Position numbers and translations under genes: made by a program. The notes beneath the pieces are model-generated. The model did not search any database. It worked only from the letters and a program-made list of their open reading frames with translations, and had not been told where the DNA came from. Of a stretch of 64,000 nucleotides of DNA, positions 1 to 6,137 are shown piece by piece. Each line of letters begins with the position of its first letter. Within the stretch, counting starts at the first letter, position 1. Source of the stretch: Rhodoferax antarcticus ANT.BR (GTDB taxonomy: Bacteria > Pseudomonadota > Gammaproteobacteria > Burkholderiales > Burkholderiaceae_C); contig NZ_MSYM01000020.1 of assembly GCF_001938565.1 (NCBI RefSeq), forward strand, positions 62,001 to 126,000, in the 5' to 3' direction.

Positions 1-744
1 GTAATGGGTACTCCATTGCGAGCCCAAAATAGTGTTGATCAGCACCCCGCTGTTGTAAAAGCGACTGAACTGCAACGGATATGAGCCGAAACCAACATAA
101 TCTTGCTCACGCAACCATTTATTGCCAGTGCCGATGTTGATTGGATTGCATGTAGAAGAGGTTGACACTTTACATCCAGGGCCTTCCGTTTGGCCTGCGG
201 ACTTAGCCATGTTTATGCCTGCCAAATCTGCACAGACTAACAGACCCATGCTTGACTTGGAATTCACATAGCCGCTGCTTTTGGGACAGGTTTCCGCTAC
301 TGATCCATACAATCCATTTCCAACGCTACCATTAAGCGCCCGACAACTCACATAAATAGTGAGTTGCCCCAAAGCAATGCTGTAGGTTGAAGTGAAATAA
401 CCGATTGGGACTGCACCGTTAGTACCACAGGGGTAAGAATTGGCGCTCAAACTAGCGTGGACAGATTCAATGGCATCAGTGAAATTTTGAAAGCCATAGT
501 ATTGGTCATAAACACCCCATACGTCTTTTCTTGGGACTTTAATGGCAGCAGTACCAATCAGCGGGGATGCAAAACTTGATTGCCACAAAGCCATCCAGAA
601 ACAGAAAAACAAACCTCTGAAAAGTCGCGTCTTCGCAAGCTCTCTATGGATGCCTCGCATGGCACTTTCTGCCTTGCCAATCATCTTGAAATTCGCCCAA
701 AAGCGAAGACCGAGTGGTGTAGTTTTCAATTTACAGTTCATCAT
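1..744 (-). CDS. RHS-type protein, N-terminal part (runs off left edge)
   Basis: The reading frame is open from an ATGATG start to the window edge, about 248 residues. Near residues 34-57 there is a hydrophobic, signal-like stretch (LFRGLFFCFWMALW). The visible 3' end reads CNPINIGTGNK, then REQDYVG and LQFSRFYNS, the classic entry motif of RHS/YD-repeat proteins (DUF6531 type): a GNPIN-like turn followed by a YNS beta strand. RHS proteins form large secreted or surface shells that often carry a C-terminal toxin; that part is outside the window. The start codon overlaps the stop of the upstream DUF1643 gene (TGATG), so the two are probably translationally coupled. The RHS assignment rests on this short motif and the secretion-like N-terminus. 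Confidence 0.7.
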   Translation of the reverse strand, partial: MMNCKLKTTPLGLRFWANFKMIGKAESAMRGIHRELAKTRLFRGLFFCFWMALWQSSFASPLIGTAAIKVPRKDVWGVYDQYYGFQNFTDAIESVHASLSANSYPCGTNGAVPIGYFTSTYSIALGQLTIYVSCRALNGSVGNGLYGSVAETCPKSSGYVNSKSSMGLLVCADLAGINMAKSAGQTEGPGCKVSTSSTCNPINIGTGNKWLREQDYVGFGSYPLQFSRFYNSGVLINTILGSQWSTHY

Positions 745-1223
745 TTTTCAGCCCAAAGCCTAGGCACCAGGCTTCCTGGCAGGTAAAGTGGGTGGCCTGG
801 GTGCCCGGCCTTGGTCAATCGCAGGTAGTGCAGGCTCGGGATCACCTTCTTGACCTGATCAGCCCGGCCCATGTGAACACCAGGCGTGCCCCAAGCGGCC
901 ACCACGATCCCGGCCTTTGCCGCCATGTCTTGAAGGTGCTGATCGTTGTCCCGGCCAACTGGATCGGACTCGGCCAGCATCACAGAAGGGTCCGTAGAGC
1001 GAAAAGCAAACAGGTTGGTCATGCACAGGCCGTCATAGCCCCAACTTTTTGCAAATGCAATACAGCGTCGGATGGTGGAGTCGTCTTCGGTTTCGTCGGC
1101 AGTAGAGGGGTTGAGCCCTATGAACATGGCAAAACCTTTGCCACCGGCCACCAGATCGCTCCAATCACGCCACAGCGAGTAGCGGTAGCGGCGGCAAGGA
1201 CTGAAGGCGGCAGTGCTGATCAT
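741..1223 (-). CDS. DUF1643 family protein
   Basis: 160 residues. The family signature is clear: an N-terminal FSPCRRYRYSLWRDW block, then FIGLNPSTADETEDDSTIRRC and a conserved C-terminal HPLYLPG. DUF1643 proteins are small, widespread on plasmids and phages, and of unknown biochemical function. I start at ATG MISTAAF because family members begin just before the CRRYRY block; an upstream TTG (1247) is possible. A promoter-like TATATT followed by the TTTGCAAC box lies about 35 bases upstream. The stop overlaps the start of the RHS gene. A second, frameshifted family member lies near 23 kb. Confidence 0.85.
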   Translation of the reverse strand: MISTAAFSPCRRYRYSLWRDWSDLVAGGKGFAMFIGLNPSTADETEDDSTIRRCIAFAKSWGYDGLCMTNLFAFRSTDPSVMLAESDPVGRDNDQHLQDMAAKAGIVVAAWGTPGVHMGRADQVKKVIPSLHYLRLTKAGHPGHPLYLPGSLVPRLWAEK

Positions 1224-1256
1224 TGATTTTGATGTCAAACAGATCAATCATAACAC

Positions 1257-1271
1257 GTTGCAAACAATATA
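1257..1271 (-). promoter_or_regulatory. Shared promoter box, site 1 (TATATTGTTTGCAAC)
   Basis: Gene-sense TATATT followed directly by GTTTGCAAC, upstream of the DUF1643 gene. The upstream side holds a 12-bp tandem repeat of AAATAAGAGAC (1280-1302) that covers the -35 area. One of 13 matching sites in the window. Confidence 0.6.
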
Positions 1272-1279
1272 CCGAAACC

Positions 1280-1302
1280 AAATAAGAGACAAAATAAGAG
1301 AC
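1280..1302. repeat. Direct repeat AAATAAGAGAC x2 upstream of the DUF1643 promoter
   Basis: Two exact 11-base copies at 12-bp spacing, followed by a degenerate third (AAAATAAT). The same AAAATAAGAGA string occurs at 15002-15012, just upstream of the XRE regulator gene, so it may be a regulator-binding site. Confidence 0.45.
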
Positions 1303-1549
1303 AAAATAATAATTTAATCGAATATCTGAGAATATGTTGCCTATCAAACACAAAAAAACTTGTCATAAATCAACGCGCTGCACAAGTCTCAGGCCTGCTG
1401 CCGGGGGCACGTCGTGGCCATCACTGCAAACCAGCTTGCAGCCTTGAGAAACGAAACACTGGCGGCTTTTTTGCAAGCGACATGGGATTCATCTAAGTTA
1501 TTTCAAAAGGCGATTCGTCGGCCAGCAACACACCGCGTGTGGGTGCTAA

Positions 1550-1574
1550 AAAAAGCGAACTATGTCCGCTTTTT
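1550..1574 (-). terminator. Rho-independent terminator after the HNH gene
   Basis: AAAAAGCG and CGCTTTTT form an 8-bp stem around a 9-base loop. Read on the minus strand it ends in a run of seven T, just after the HNH stop codon. The 1272-1588 interval otherwise holds only the box and repeat described here; I see no convincing gene in it. Confidence 0.7.
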
Positions 1575-1588
1575 CTATGAGAATCAGC

Positions 1589-2152
1589 TTACAAAAGCCG
1601 CGAACCTTTTGGCAGGCGTGCAGCCAAAAACGCATGCACATCAGCCCGGATGTTGCGACCTGACAAGATCAGGTGTTCTGCATGGCTGGGCCGGTATGGA
1701 GCAAACAAAAGTGGCATGTTGGCCTCTTCGCAACTCATATCGGCCTTCGCACCATTGCATTTTTTGCAGCAGCAAATGCAGTTTTCCCATTTGGTGAGGC
1801 CACCTTTGCTTTGCGGAACAATGTGATCGCAAGTGAGGTCATCGTACTTAAACACTCCACCGCAAAATCCGCAGGTATTGCGATCACGAGCCACCAGAGT
1901 TCGTTTTGTGAGTGCTGGACAAGCATCAAACAAATTCACTTTGGCCACACCTCGAACAGCGATGATCGGATGCACTTCAATGCGCGATATTTGTCCCGTC
2001 ATCGAATTCAAACCACCACGCAATGCCGCAAAGGTATCGCCCAAAGTCCACGCCACGCTGTCAGTTGCGTAGTAGGTTGCGGCCTCATTTTTGGTGATCC
2101 ATTTTTGAGGCTGGCCATGGCGGTCAAGGCGTAGGATTTCTCGGCTAGGCAT
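1589..2152 (-). CDS. HNH endonuclease family protein
   Basis: 187 residues. The HNH core lies at about residues 95-135: CGFCGG, then CDHIVPQSKGG, an Asn in KWENC, and a C-terminal CKKCNGAK. The two CxxC pairs would hold the structural zinc and the DHIVP His is the expected catalytic base. Such stand-alone HNH proteins act as homing, phage-type or restriction nucleases. It is the first gene downstream of the tRNA array on the same strand, and a terminator follows it, so it may be read as the tail of the tRNA transcript. Free-standing HNH genes often sit in phage and plasmid tRNA clusters. The target is unknown. Confidence 0.85.
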   Translation of the reverse strand: MPSREILRLDRHGQPQKWITKNEAATYYATDSVAWTLGDTFAALRGGLNSMTGQISRIEVHPIIAVRGVAKVNLFDACPALTKRTLVARDRNTCGFCGGVFKYDDLTCDHIVPQSKGGLTKWENCICCCKKCNGAKADMSCEEANMPLLFAPYRPSHAEHLILSGRNIRADVHAFLAARLPKGSRLL

Positions 2153-2245
2153 GATGATTCTCAGTGGTTACAAGGGTGTGGGTGGGTGAAGGTAAAAGGA
2201 TTGGTGTGATGGGTACGAAACGACTTGCTGCCATGAAATATGCTC

Positions 2246-2334
2246 TGGTTTCCGAATCCAGGATCGAACTGGAACGCCAACTTAATGGCATCGGGTTTTA
2301 AACCCGGTGTGTCTGCCCATTCCACCATTCGGAA
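2246..2334 (-). tRNA. tRNA-Leu(TAA)
   Basis: Acceptor TTCCGAA pairs with TTCGGAA. The anticodon loop is TTTAAAA in a CGGG/CCCG stem, there is a long variable arm of leucine type, the T-loop is TTCGATC and CCA is encoded. It is the last tRNA of the minus-strand array. Confidence 0.93.
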
Positions 2335-2351
2335 TTAAGGATTCAAAACAC

Positions 2352-2606
2352 TCACAAAAGACGCGATCTTTTATGAATGCTCTGGTGGGGGCTATCAGGT
2401 TCGAACTGATCCGCTACCGGGTAAAAACCGGTTGCTCTACCAAATGAGCTAAACCCCCGAATGAGACTCACCTTCTCTGCACGCCGGATGGCCTTGGCAC
2501 TCTTTGCGTGAGCACCCGCTTTGGGCTGCATTCCTTTTGAAGCCAGTACGACGAAGCGATTTCGTACTGGCGGTAGTTTGACGACCACGCTAGTTTTTCG
2601 AGACAT
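2352..2606 (-). CDS. Small basic protein inside the tRNA array (uncertain)
   Basis: 84 residues if read to its stop. It starts MSRKTSVVVKLPP after a good Shine-Dalgarno (GGAGA, 9 bases before ATG) and fills the one wide gap of the array, between tRNA-Thr and tRNA-Lys. The first 50 residues are rich in Lys and Arg, like small basic ORFs in phage tRNA regions. After that the frame runs straight through the tRNA-Lys gene before stopping, so the true 3' end is doubtful. No family recognised. Confidence 0.35.
   Translation of the reverse strand: MSRKTSVVVKLPPVRNRFVVLASKGMQPKAGAHAKSAKAIRRAEKVSLIRGFSSFGRATGFYPVADQFEPDSPHQSIHKRSRLL
2383..2458 (-). tRNA. tRNA-Lys(TTT)
   Basis: Acceptor GGGGGTT/AGCCCCC, anticodon loop TTTTTAC in stem ACCGG/CCGGT, T-loop TTCGAAC, CCA encoded. 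All arms pair well. Confidence 0.95.
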
Positions 2607-2647
2607 TGAATTTCTCCAGTTGTTGATTAAAAATGGAACAAAGTATG

Positions 2648-2724
2648 TGGTGCCGGGTATCTGAATCGAACAGATGACCTATCGATTACAAATCGATTGC
2701 TACTACCAACTGAGCTAACCCGGC
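2648..2724 (-). tRNA. tRNA-Thr(TGT)
   Basis: Acceptor GCCGGGT/ACCCGGC, anticodon loop TTTGTAA in stem ATCGA/TCGAT, T-loop TTCGATT, CCA encoded. Confidence 0.94.
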
Positions 2725-2736
2725 AGGGAAAGAAAA

Positions 2737-2811
2737 TGGTAGTTCCCGAGAATTTCGAAATCTCGACCTTCGCCGTGTAAAGGCGTTGCTCTGCCTCTGA
2801 GCTAGGGAACT
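2737..2811 (-). tRNA. tRNA-Val(TAC)
   Basis: Acceptor AGTTCCC/GGGAACT, anticodon loop TTTACAC in stem CGCC/GGCG, T-loop TTCGAAA, CCA encoded. Confidence 0.92.
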
Positions 2812-2822
2812 GATTTTGTATT

Positions 2823-2898
2823 TGGCGCGACATTGGGGACTTGAACCCCAGGCCACCGACTAGACAGGCCGGTGCTCTACCGACTGAGCTAATGCCGC
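2823..2898 (-). tRNA. tRNA-Asp(GTC)
   Basis: Acceptor GCGGCAT/ATGTCGC with one G-T pair, anticodon loop CTGTCTA in stem CCGGC/GTCGG, discriminator G, CCA encoded. Confidence 0.94.
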
Positions 2899-2915
2899 GA
2901 GAACTTGGTTGGCGA

Positions 2916-2991
2916 TGGTTGCTGTGGACGGGATCGAACCGACGCATCACTGGCTTATGAGGCCAGGGCTTTACCACTTAGCTACACAGCA
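2916..2991 (-). tRNA. tRNA-Met(CAT), elongator-like
   Basis: Acceptor TGCTGTG/CACAGCA, anticodon loop CTCATAA in stem CTGGC/GCCAG, T-loop TTCGATC, CCA encoded. A fully paired 1-72 position separates it from the initiator-like copy at 4782. A CAT anticodon could also be tRNA-Ile2 if the C is lysidinylated; sequence alone does not settle this. Confidence 0.85.
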
Positions 2992-3087
2992 AAAAGTGAA
3001 TTTGAAACCCCGTTACTTTCCAAGAAAAAGGTGATCCTTCTACTTGACTTCTTCCTATAGATTCTTCTCTTGACGGATTTCAAAATC

Positions 3088-3164
3088 TGGTGCCCAAAGT
3101 GGGACTCGAACCCACAGACTTCTGCGTTTGAAACAGTTGACTTTACCTATTTGTCCACATGGGC
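3088..3164 (-). tRNA. tRNA-Leu(CAA), short variable loop
   Basis: The anticodon loop is TTCAAAC in a CTGT/GCAG stem, giving CAA. The D-arm GACAAATAGGTAAAGTC resembles bacterial tRNA-Leu, yet the variable region is only about 5 bases where leucine tRNAs carry a long arm. The acceptor is imperfect (GCCCATG/TTTGGGC). CCA encoded. The isotype is therefore less sure than the anticodon. Confidence 0.75.
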
Positions 3165-3173
3165 AGTTGATGG

Positions 3174-3262
3174 TGGTAGAAGATTCTGGATTCGAACCAG
3201 AGAACCCATTTCTGAGTCACAACTTAGCAGGTTGTCGGCTTAAACCACTCGCCCAATCTTCC
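3174..3262 (-). tRNA. tRNA-Ser(GCT)
   Basis: Acceptor GGAAGAT/ATCTTCT with G1-T72, anticodon loop CTGCTAA in stem ACAAC/GTTGT, long variable arm, T-loop TTCGAAT, CCA encoded. Confidence 0.92.
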
Positions 3263-3275
3263 TGAAAAATGTTGA

Positions 3276-3352
3276 TGGTAGTGCCGGGGAATTCCGAGAT
3301 CCCGACCTCTCGCTTATCGGGCGAGCGCTCTGCCAAACTGAGCTACGGCACA
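3276..3352 (-). tRNA. tRNA-Ile(GAT), irregular T-arm
   Basis: The anticodon loop CCGATAA in stem CTCGC/GCGAG and a good D-arm identify it. The T-loop CTCGGAA departs from the usual TTCRANN and the T-stem has a T-T pair at its loop end; bases 1 and 72 are also T-T. CCA encoded. Function is uncertain. Confidence 0.8.
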
Positions 3353-3360
3353 TCAAAAAT

Positions 3361-3436
3361 TGGAGTGGTCAACCAGAGTCGAACTGGTCTTTTTTTGGAT
3401 TTGCAATCCAACGCCTAACCGCTTGGCTATGACCAC
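3361..3436 (-). tRNA. tRNA-Cys(GCA)
   Basis: Acceptor GTGGTCA/TGACCAC, anticodon loop TTGCAAA in stem TTGGA/TCCAA, discriminator T typical of tRNA-Cys, CCA encoded. Confidence 0.95.
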
Positions 3437-3446
3437 AGAAAAAAGG

Positions 3447-3524
3447 TGGCTCCGTGCCCTGGATTTGAACCAGGCTCATTCTCGATTAACAGTCGAGCGC
3501 CTACACCTTGTTTGCTTGCACGGA
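3447..3524 (-). tRNA. tRNA-Asn(GTT)
   Basis: Acceptor TCCGTGC/GCACGGA, anticodon loop CTGTTAA in stem CTCGA/TCGAG, discriminator G, CCA encoded. The D-stem is short. Confidence 0.92.
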
Positions 3525-3541
3525 ATTGAAAACTCGAAGTA

Positions 3542-3617
3542 TGGTGCGACCGGCAGAACTCGAATCTGCACCAGGGCATTAGGAGTGCCGTATTCTGTCC
3601 ATTTGAACTACGGTCGC
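3542..3617 (-). tRNA. tRNA-Arg(CCT)
   Basis: Acceptor GCGACCG/CGGTCGC, anticodon loop CTCCTAA in stem GGCA/TGCC, T-loop TTCGAGT, CCA encoded. It reads AGG, a rare codon in many hosts. Confidence 0.92.
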
Positions 3618-3624
3618 TGATGAT

Positions 3625-3710
3625 TGGTGGATACGGCAACGATTCGAACGTGCGTGCGGTTAAGACAGGGGTTACAGTCCTGCGGGTTCGGCCAACTCCC
3701 CCACGTATCC
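3625..3710 (-). tRNA. tRNA-Tyr(GTA)
   Basis: Acceptor GGATACG/CGTATCC, anticodon loop CTGTAAC, long variable arm as expected for bacterial tRNA-Tyr, CCA encoded. The closing pair of the anticodon stem is mismatched. Confidence 0.9.
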
Positions 3711-3739
3711 AGGGTAAAGATTTGAATCAAAAAAGGGTA

Positions 3740-3828
3740 CGGAAAGCAGAGGAATCGAACCCCATCCCATTACTGAGAACCCGGTGTTCAAAGCCGGTCG
3801 CAGGACCATTCCCGCTGCATTACTTTCC
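3740..3828 (-). tRNA. tRNA-Ser(TGA), no encoded CCA
   Basis: Acceptor GGAAAGT/GCTTTCC, anticodon loop TTTGAAC flanked by CCGG/CCGG, long variable arm, discriminator G as in serine tRNAs. The three bases after the discriminator are TAC, so CCA must be added by nucleotidyltransferase. The other well-formed tRNAs here carry CCA. Confidence 0.85.
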
Positions 3829-3837
3829 ATAAAAACG

Positions 3838-3911
3838 TGGAGCAGGCCAGGGGAATCAAACCCCTATCCTCAGCTTGGAAGGCTGGTACCTGATCACTCG
3901 GTCAGGCCTGC
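3838..3911 (-). tRNA. tRNA-Gly(TCC)
   Basis: Acceptor GCAGGCC/GGCCTGC, anticodon loop CTTCCAA in stem CAGC/GCTG, T-loop TTTGATT, discriminator T, CCA encoded. Confidence 0.94.
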
Positions 3912-3919
3912 AAAAAAGG

Positions 3920-3995
3920 TGGTGCCCCATGGCCGACTTGAACGACCGACACGAGGCTTAGAGGGCCACTGTTCTATCCGCTGAACTAATGGGGC
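3920..3995 (-). tRNA. tRNA-Arg(TCT)
   Basis: Acceptor GCCCCAT/ATGGGGC, anticodon loop CCTCTAA in stem GTGGC/GCCTC with one mismatch, CCA encoded. It reads AGA. Confidence 0.92.
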
Positions 3996-4019
3996 GCTGT
4001 GAGGTGTTTGAACGATCAT

Positions 4020-4104
4020 TGGTGCCCTGGGTCGGGGTCGAACCGACACGCTTTTCAGCGTCAGAACCTCATTCTGGTGTGTCTGCCAATTCCACCACCA
4101 GGGC
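4020..4104 (-). tRNA. tRNA-Leu(GAG)
   Basis: Acceptor GCCCTGG/CCAGGGC, anticodon loop ATGAGGT in stem CCAGA/TCTGA, long variable arm, T-loop TTCGACC, CCA encoded. Confidence 0.93.
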
Positions 4105-4125
4105 AATTTGTTTTGAAGGAAAAAT

Positions 4126-4200
4126 TGGCAGAGGGTGTAGGATTTGAACCTACGCATGCTGGAATCAAAATCCAGTGCCGTACCGCTTGGCTAACCCCCT
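4126..4200 (-). tRNA. tRNA-Gln(TTG)
   Basis: Acceptor AGGGGGT/ACCCTCT, anticodon loop TTTTGAT in stem CTGGA/TCCAG, T-loop TTCAAAT, discriminator G, CCA encoded. Confidence 0.94.
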
Positions 4201-4214
4201 TCAATATGTTTGAG

Positions 4215-4305
4215 ACTCATTGCAGAAGGGACTTGAACCCTCACGGTAGCCTTGTGACTACCCGGCCCTAAAAGGGCCTATGTCTGCCAATTCCATCACT
4301 GCGAG
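4215..4305 (-). tRNA. Leu-type tRNA-like gene, degenerate, odd anticodon loop
   Basis: D-arm (TGGAATTGGCAGACA), long variable arm and T-arm (GAGGG TTCAAGT CCCTT) are those of a leucine tRNA. The anticodon hairpin is GGCC CTTTTAG GGCC, which places TTT rather than a Leu anticodon at 34-36; a TAG triplet is present but shifted. The acceptor pairs only partly (CTCGCAG against CTGCAAT) and no CCA follows. It is probably derived from tRNA-Leu(TAG) and may be non-functional. Confidence 0.6.
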
Positions 4306-4374
4306 TCCTGCGGGTTAATAACTCCCGCAATCAGTGCGCCGGTAATTTGCCGACGCATCCAATTCAAAAAAATA

Positions 4375-4445
4375 TGTTGGAAGTGACAGGAACCTGCGAC
4401 ATGCTGCTTGCAAAGCAACCGCTCTCCCAACTGAGCTACACCCCC
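4375..4445 (-). tRNA. tRNA-Ala(TGC), T-loop deleted
   Basis: Acceptor GGGGGTG/CACTTCC, D-arm and anticodon arm (GTTGC TTTGCAA GCAGC) are intact. The T-arm reads GCAGGTTCCTGT, so the stem halves almost touch and about five loop bases are missing. The 3' end is ACA instead of CCA. Probably a decaying gene, and the only alanine tRNA of the array. Confidence 0.75.
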
Positions 4446-4462
4446 CAGAAAACTGTAAAAAA

Positions 4463-4539
4463 TGGCGTCTCTTGTCGGATTCGAACCGACGATCTACTAA
4501 GGGAAAGTTAGTTGTCCTGGGCCACTAGACGAAAGAGAC
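4463..4539 (-). tRNA. tRNA-Glu(TTC)
   Basis: Acceptor GTCTCTT/AAGAGAC, glutamate-type D-arm (CGTCTAGTGGCCCAGGACA), anticodon loop CTTTCCC in stem ACTAA/TTAGT, discriminator G, CCA encoded. Confidence 0.95.
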
Positions 4540-4547
4540 AAAAACAT

Positions 4548-4624
4548 TGGCACCCACAGTTGGCCTCGAACCAACAACCTTCGCTTTTGGAGAACGACGC
4601 TCTGCCAGATTGAGCTATGTAGAT
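4548..4624 (-). tRNA. tRNA-Trp(CCA)
   Basis: Acceptor ATCTACA/TGTGGGT with two G-T pairs, anticodon loop CTCCAAA in stem TCGTT/AGCGA, T-loop TTCGAGG, discriminator G, CCA encoded. Confidence 0.93.
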
Positions 4625-4639
4625 ATTGAAAATTTAAAA

Positions 4640-4716
<77 letters not shown>

Positions 4717-4781
4717 GGAATAACCTACCGAATTCCTGCTTGCCATTGTGGTGCAGCGAACCTTGGCGTATTCGGCATGAA

Positions 4782-4858
4782 TGGAAACAGAGGCCGGATT
4801 TGAACCAGCGATTTCAAGCGTATGAGGCTTGCGAGATACCAGGCTTCTCTACTCTGCA
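4782..4858 (-). tRNA. tRNA-Met(CAT), initiator-like
   Basis: Anticodon loop CTCATAC in stem CAAGC/GCTTG. The 1-72 position is unpaired (T-T) and the D-stem carries A11-T24, both initiator marks; the D-arm AGCCTGGTA matches fMet tRNAs. The three G-C pairs usual in the initiator anticodon stem are missing, so initiator activity is doubtful. CCA encoded. Confidence 0.82.
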
Positions 4859-4863
4859 AATTC

Positions 4864-4939
4864 TGGTGGGCCTGGGTGGAGCCGAACCACCGACACCCTG
4901 ATCTTCAATCAGGTGCTCTACCTACTGAGCTACAGACCC
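4864..4939 (-). tRNA. tRNA-Phe(GAA)
   Basis: Acceptor GGGTCTG/CAGGCCC, anticodon loop TTGAAGA in stem CCTGA/TCAGG, T-loop TTCGGCT, CCA encoded. It is the promoter-proximal tRNA of the array. Confidence 0.94.
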
Positions 4940-5624
4940 TATTAACTTTTCATTTCGAGAGAATTCAGAACGCAATGCGCCTGACGTAGCATGCCCGATC
5001 CCTTGAAGACCGACACACTTCCACTGCCATCTTGGGACGCTCGCGCCTTTCGGCTCGATGGCAATGTGTTTCCGAACACTCTCGAAATGACACGGGCAGC
5101 TCATGCTTTACCGATCCAGCAAACATCAAAAAAGATGATTGCCACGGATACCCGTAAACAAGTCATTTCGGAAAGAATCGCAGACCGAAAAATGCATAAG
5201 CACATCGGCGCGACTCTTTCACATGGCAACAAATTATTAAGGAGCAGCCCTTTTCAGAGCATGCCGCCTGGCGATGCAGGCAACAAAAAACCCGGAGTCC
5301 TTTATGCAAGGAGTCCGGGTTTGAGGTTTGGGTAAACCTGGGGCTTAGGTGCTTACCTACCCCCCCCGGACTGAACGAATTTTCAGAAAACACCGGCAAC
5401 CCGGTTTCTTTTGAAATCTCGCTCTGTTGTAATGAAATTGATGCCGCATAACCAACTGTGCATGAGTCGCCAAGCTGCCAATCTAAATGTGTTGCACGCA
5501 AGAACGCATCACAAACCATTGCTGGTCTGTTGAGTGTTATTGGATTGCGTTGCATATTCACGATGATCTCTTTACTTGCTGAAAAAATTGGTATTGACGG
5601 TTTGAATCAAAATTCGATAGTGTA
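4940..5624. other. Intergenic stretch upstream of the tRNA array
   Basis: No convincing gene. It must hold the array promoter, because the terminator at 5285-5322 faces the same way and would stop anything started farther upstream. No clear -35/-10 pair stands out. A reading frame at 5163-5561 (minus) has a fair Shine-Dalgarno but runs through the terminator stem. Between the operator and the terminator the minus strand has a G-run and a small TAGGTAAGCACCTA hairpin, which could belong to a short untranslated RNA. Confidence 0.5.
5285..5322 (-). terminator. Strong terminator upstream of the tRNA array
   Basis: AAACCCGGA and TCCGGGTTT pair, extended inward by TCCTT/AAGGA around a five-base loop. 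On the minus strand it is followed by six T. It would separate repressor-side transcription from the tRNA array. Confidence 0.75.
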
Positions 5625-5643
5625 TTGTAAACGGCGTTTACAA
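5625..5643. promoter_or_regulatory. Palindromic operator, copy 1
   Basis: TTGTAAACGGCGTTTACAA is a perfect 9-1-9 palindrome lying 39 bp beyond the repressor stop codon. A minus-strand TTGTTT-N18-TACAAT promoter-like pair overlaps it. The near-identical copy at 6084 lies on the other side of the same gene, so it is the likely binding site of that repressor. Confidence 0.7.
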
Positions 5644-5681
5644 GCAAAAACAACAACTTATGAAAAAATATTTTTTGCTGT

Positions 5682-6065
5682 CTACAAATGGCAGCTTAGC
5701 TCGTCTTGAAGTTCGGAAATCATGGCCTGACGCCGATCTTGATCTGCCGCTTCGTAAGCACGCATGGACAGCTTCAGGAACCTCATCAAATCAGTATCCT
5801 TTGGAACAACGGGCTCAAGTCGTGGCTCATCCATCCAGCCGCTTGGCATGTTGAAATTCGCCTCGAACTGGCGTGCAAGCTTCACCCCTATCTGACGCGA
5901 ACCGCTTTTCATGCTTGAGAGTGAAGACTTGGCGATTTGTAGCCTCACTGCAAAAGCCAGGTCCAGACCAACACCAGAATCTTCAGGGTGTTTTTTGATG
6001 TACTTAGCCTTGTGTTGGGCGTACAAAAGCATCAAGTTGTTGCGACGGTTAAGCGATAAGTCCAT
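5682..6065 (-). CDS. Cro/C1-type HTH repressor
   Basis: 127 residues. Residues about 35-80 form a helix-turn-helix of phage-repressor type: LQIAKSSLSSMKSGSRQIG, then KLARQFEANF and MPSGWMDEP, the last being the usual GWLD-like end of such domains. The C-terminal 45 residues are charged and may dimerise. I start at MDLSLNRR; a longer in-frame reading would run into the tnpB scar. A CATAAT -10 lies only 6 bases before ATG, so the mRNA may be nearly leaderless, as for lambda cI from PRM. Palindromic operators lie on both sides, one between -35 and -10 of its own promoter, which points to autoregulation. Confidence 0.8.
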   Translation of the reverse strand: MDLSLNRRNNLMLLYAQHKAKYIKKHPEDSGVGLDLAFAVRLQIAKSSLSSMKSGSRQIGVKLARQFEANFNMPSGWMDEPRLEPVVPKDTDLMRFLKLSMRAYEAADQDRRQAMISELQDELSCHL

Positions 6066-6083
6066 GCGCCAATTATGGCATTG

Positions 6084-6102
6084 TTGTGAACGGCGTTTAC
6101 AA
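6084..6102. promoter_or_regulatory. Palindromic operator, copy 2, in the repressor promoter
   Basis: TTGTGAACGGCGTTTACAA differs from copy 1 by one base. It sits directly upstream of the CATAAT -10 of the repressor gene, where bound protein would block transcription. Confidence 0.7.
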
Positions 6103-6137
6103 AAAAGTGGGGACTTGTCAGCGCGAGAGCCTTGGAG

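Noticed and set aside
792..1226. 144-codon plus frame opposite the DUF1643 gene
   Set aside because: It is antisense to a clear family member and has no independent motif or ribosome site.
5163..5561. 132-codon minus frame downstream of the operator
   Set aside because: It has a fair Shine-Dalgarno but runs through the strong terminator stem at 5285-5322 and shows no recognisable protein character.
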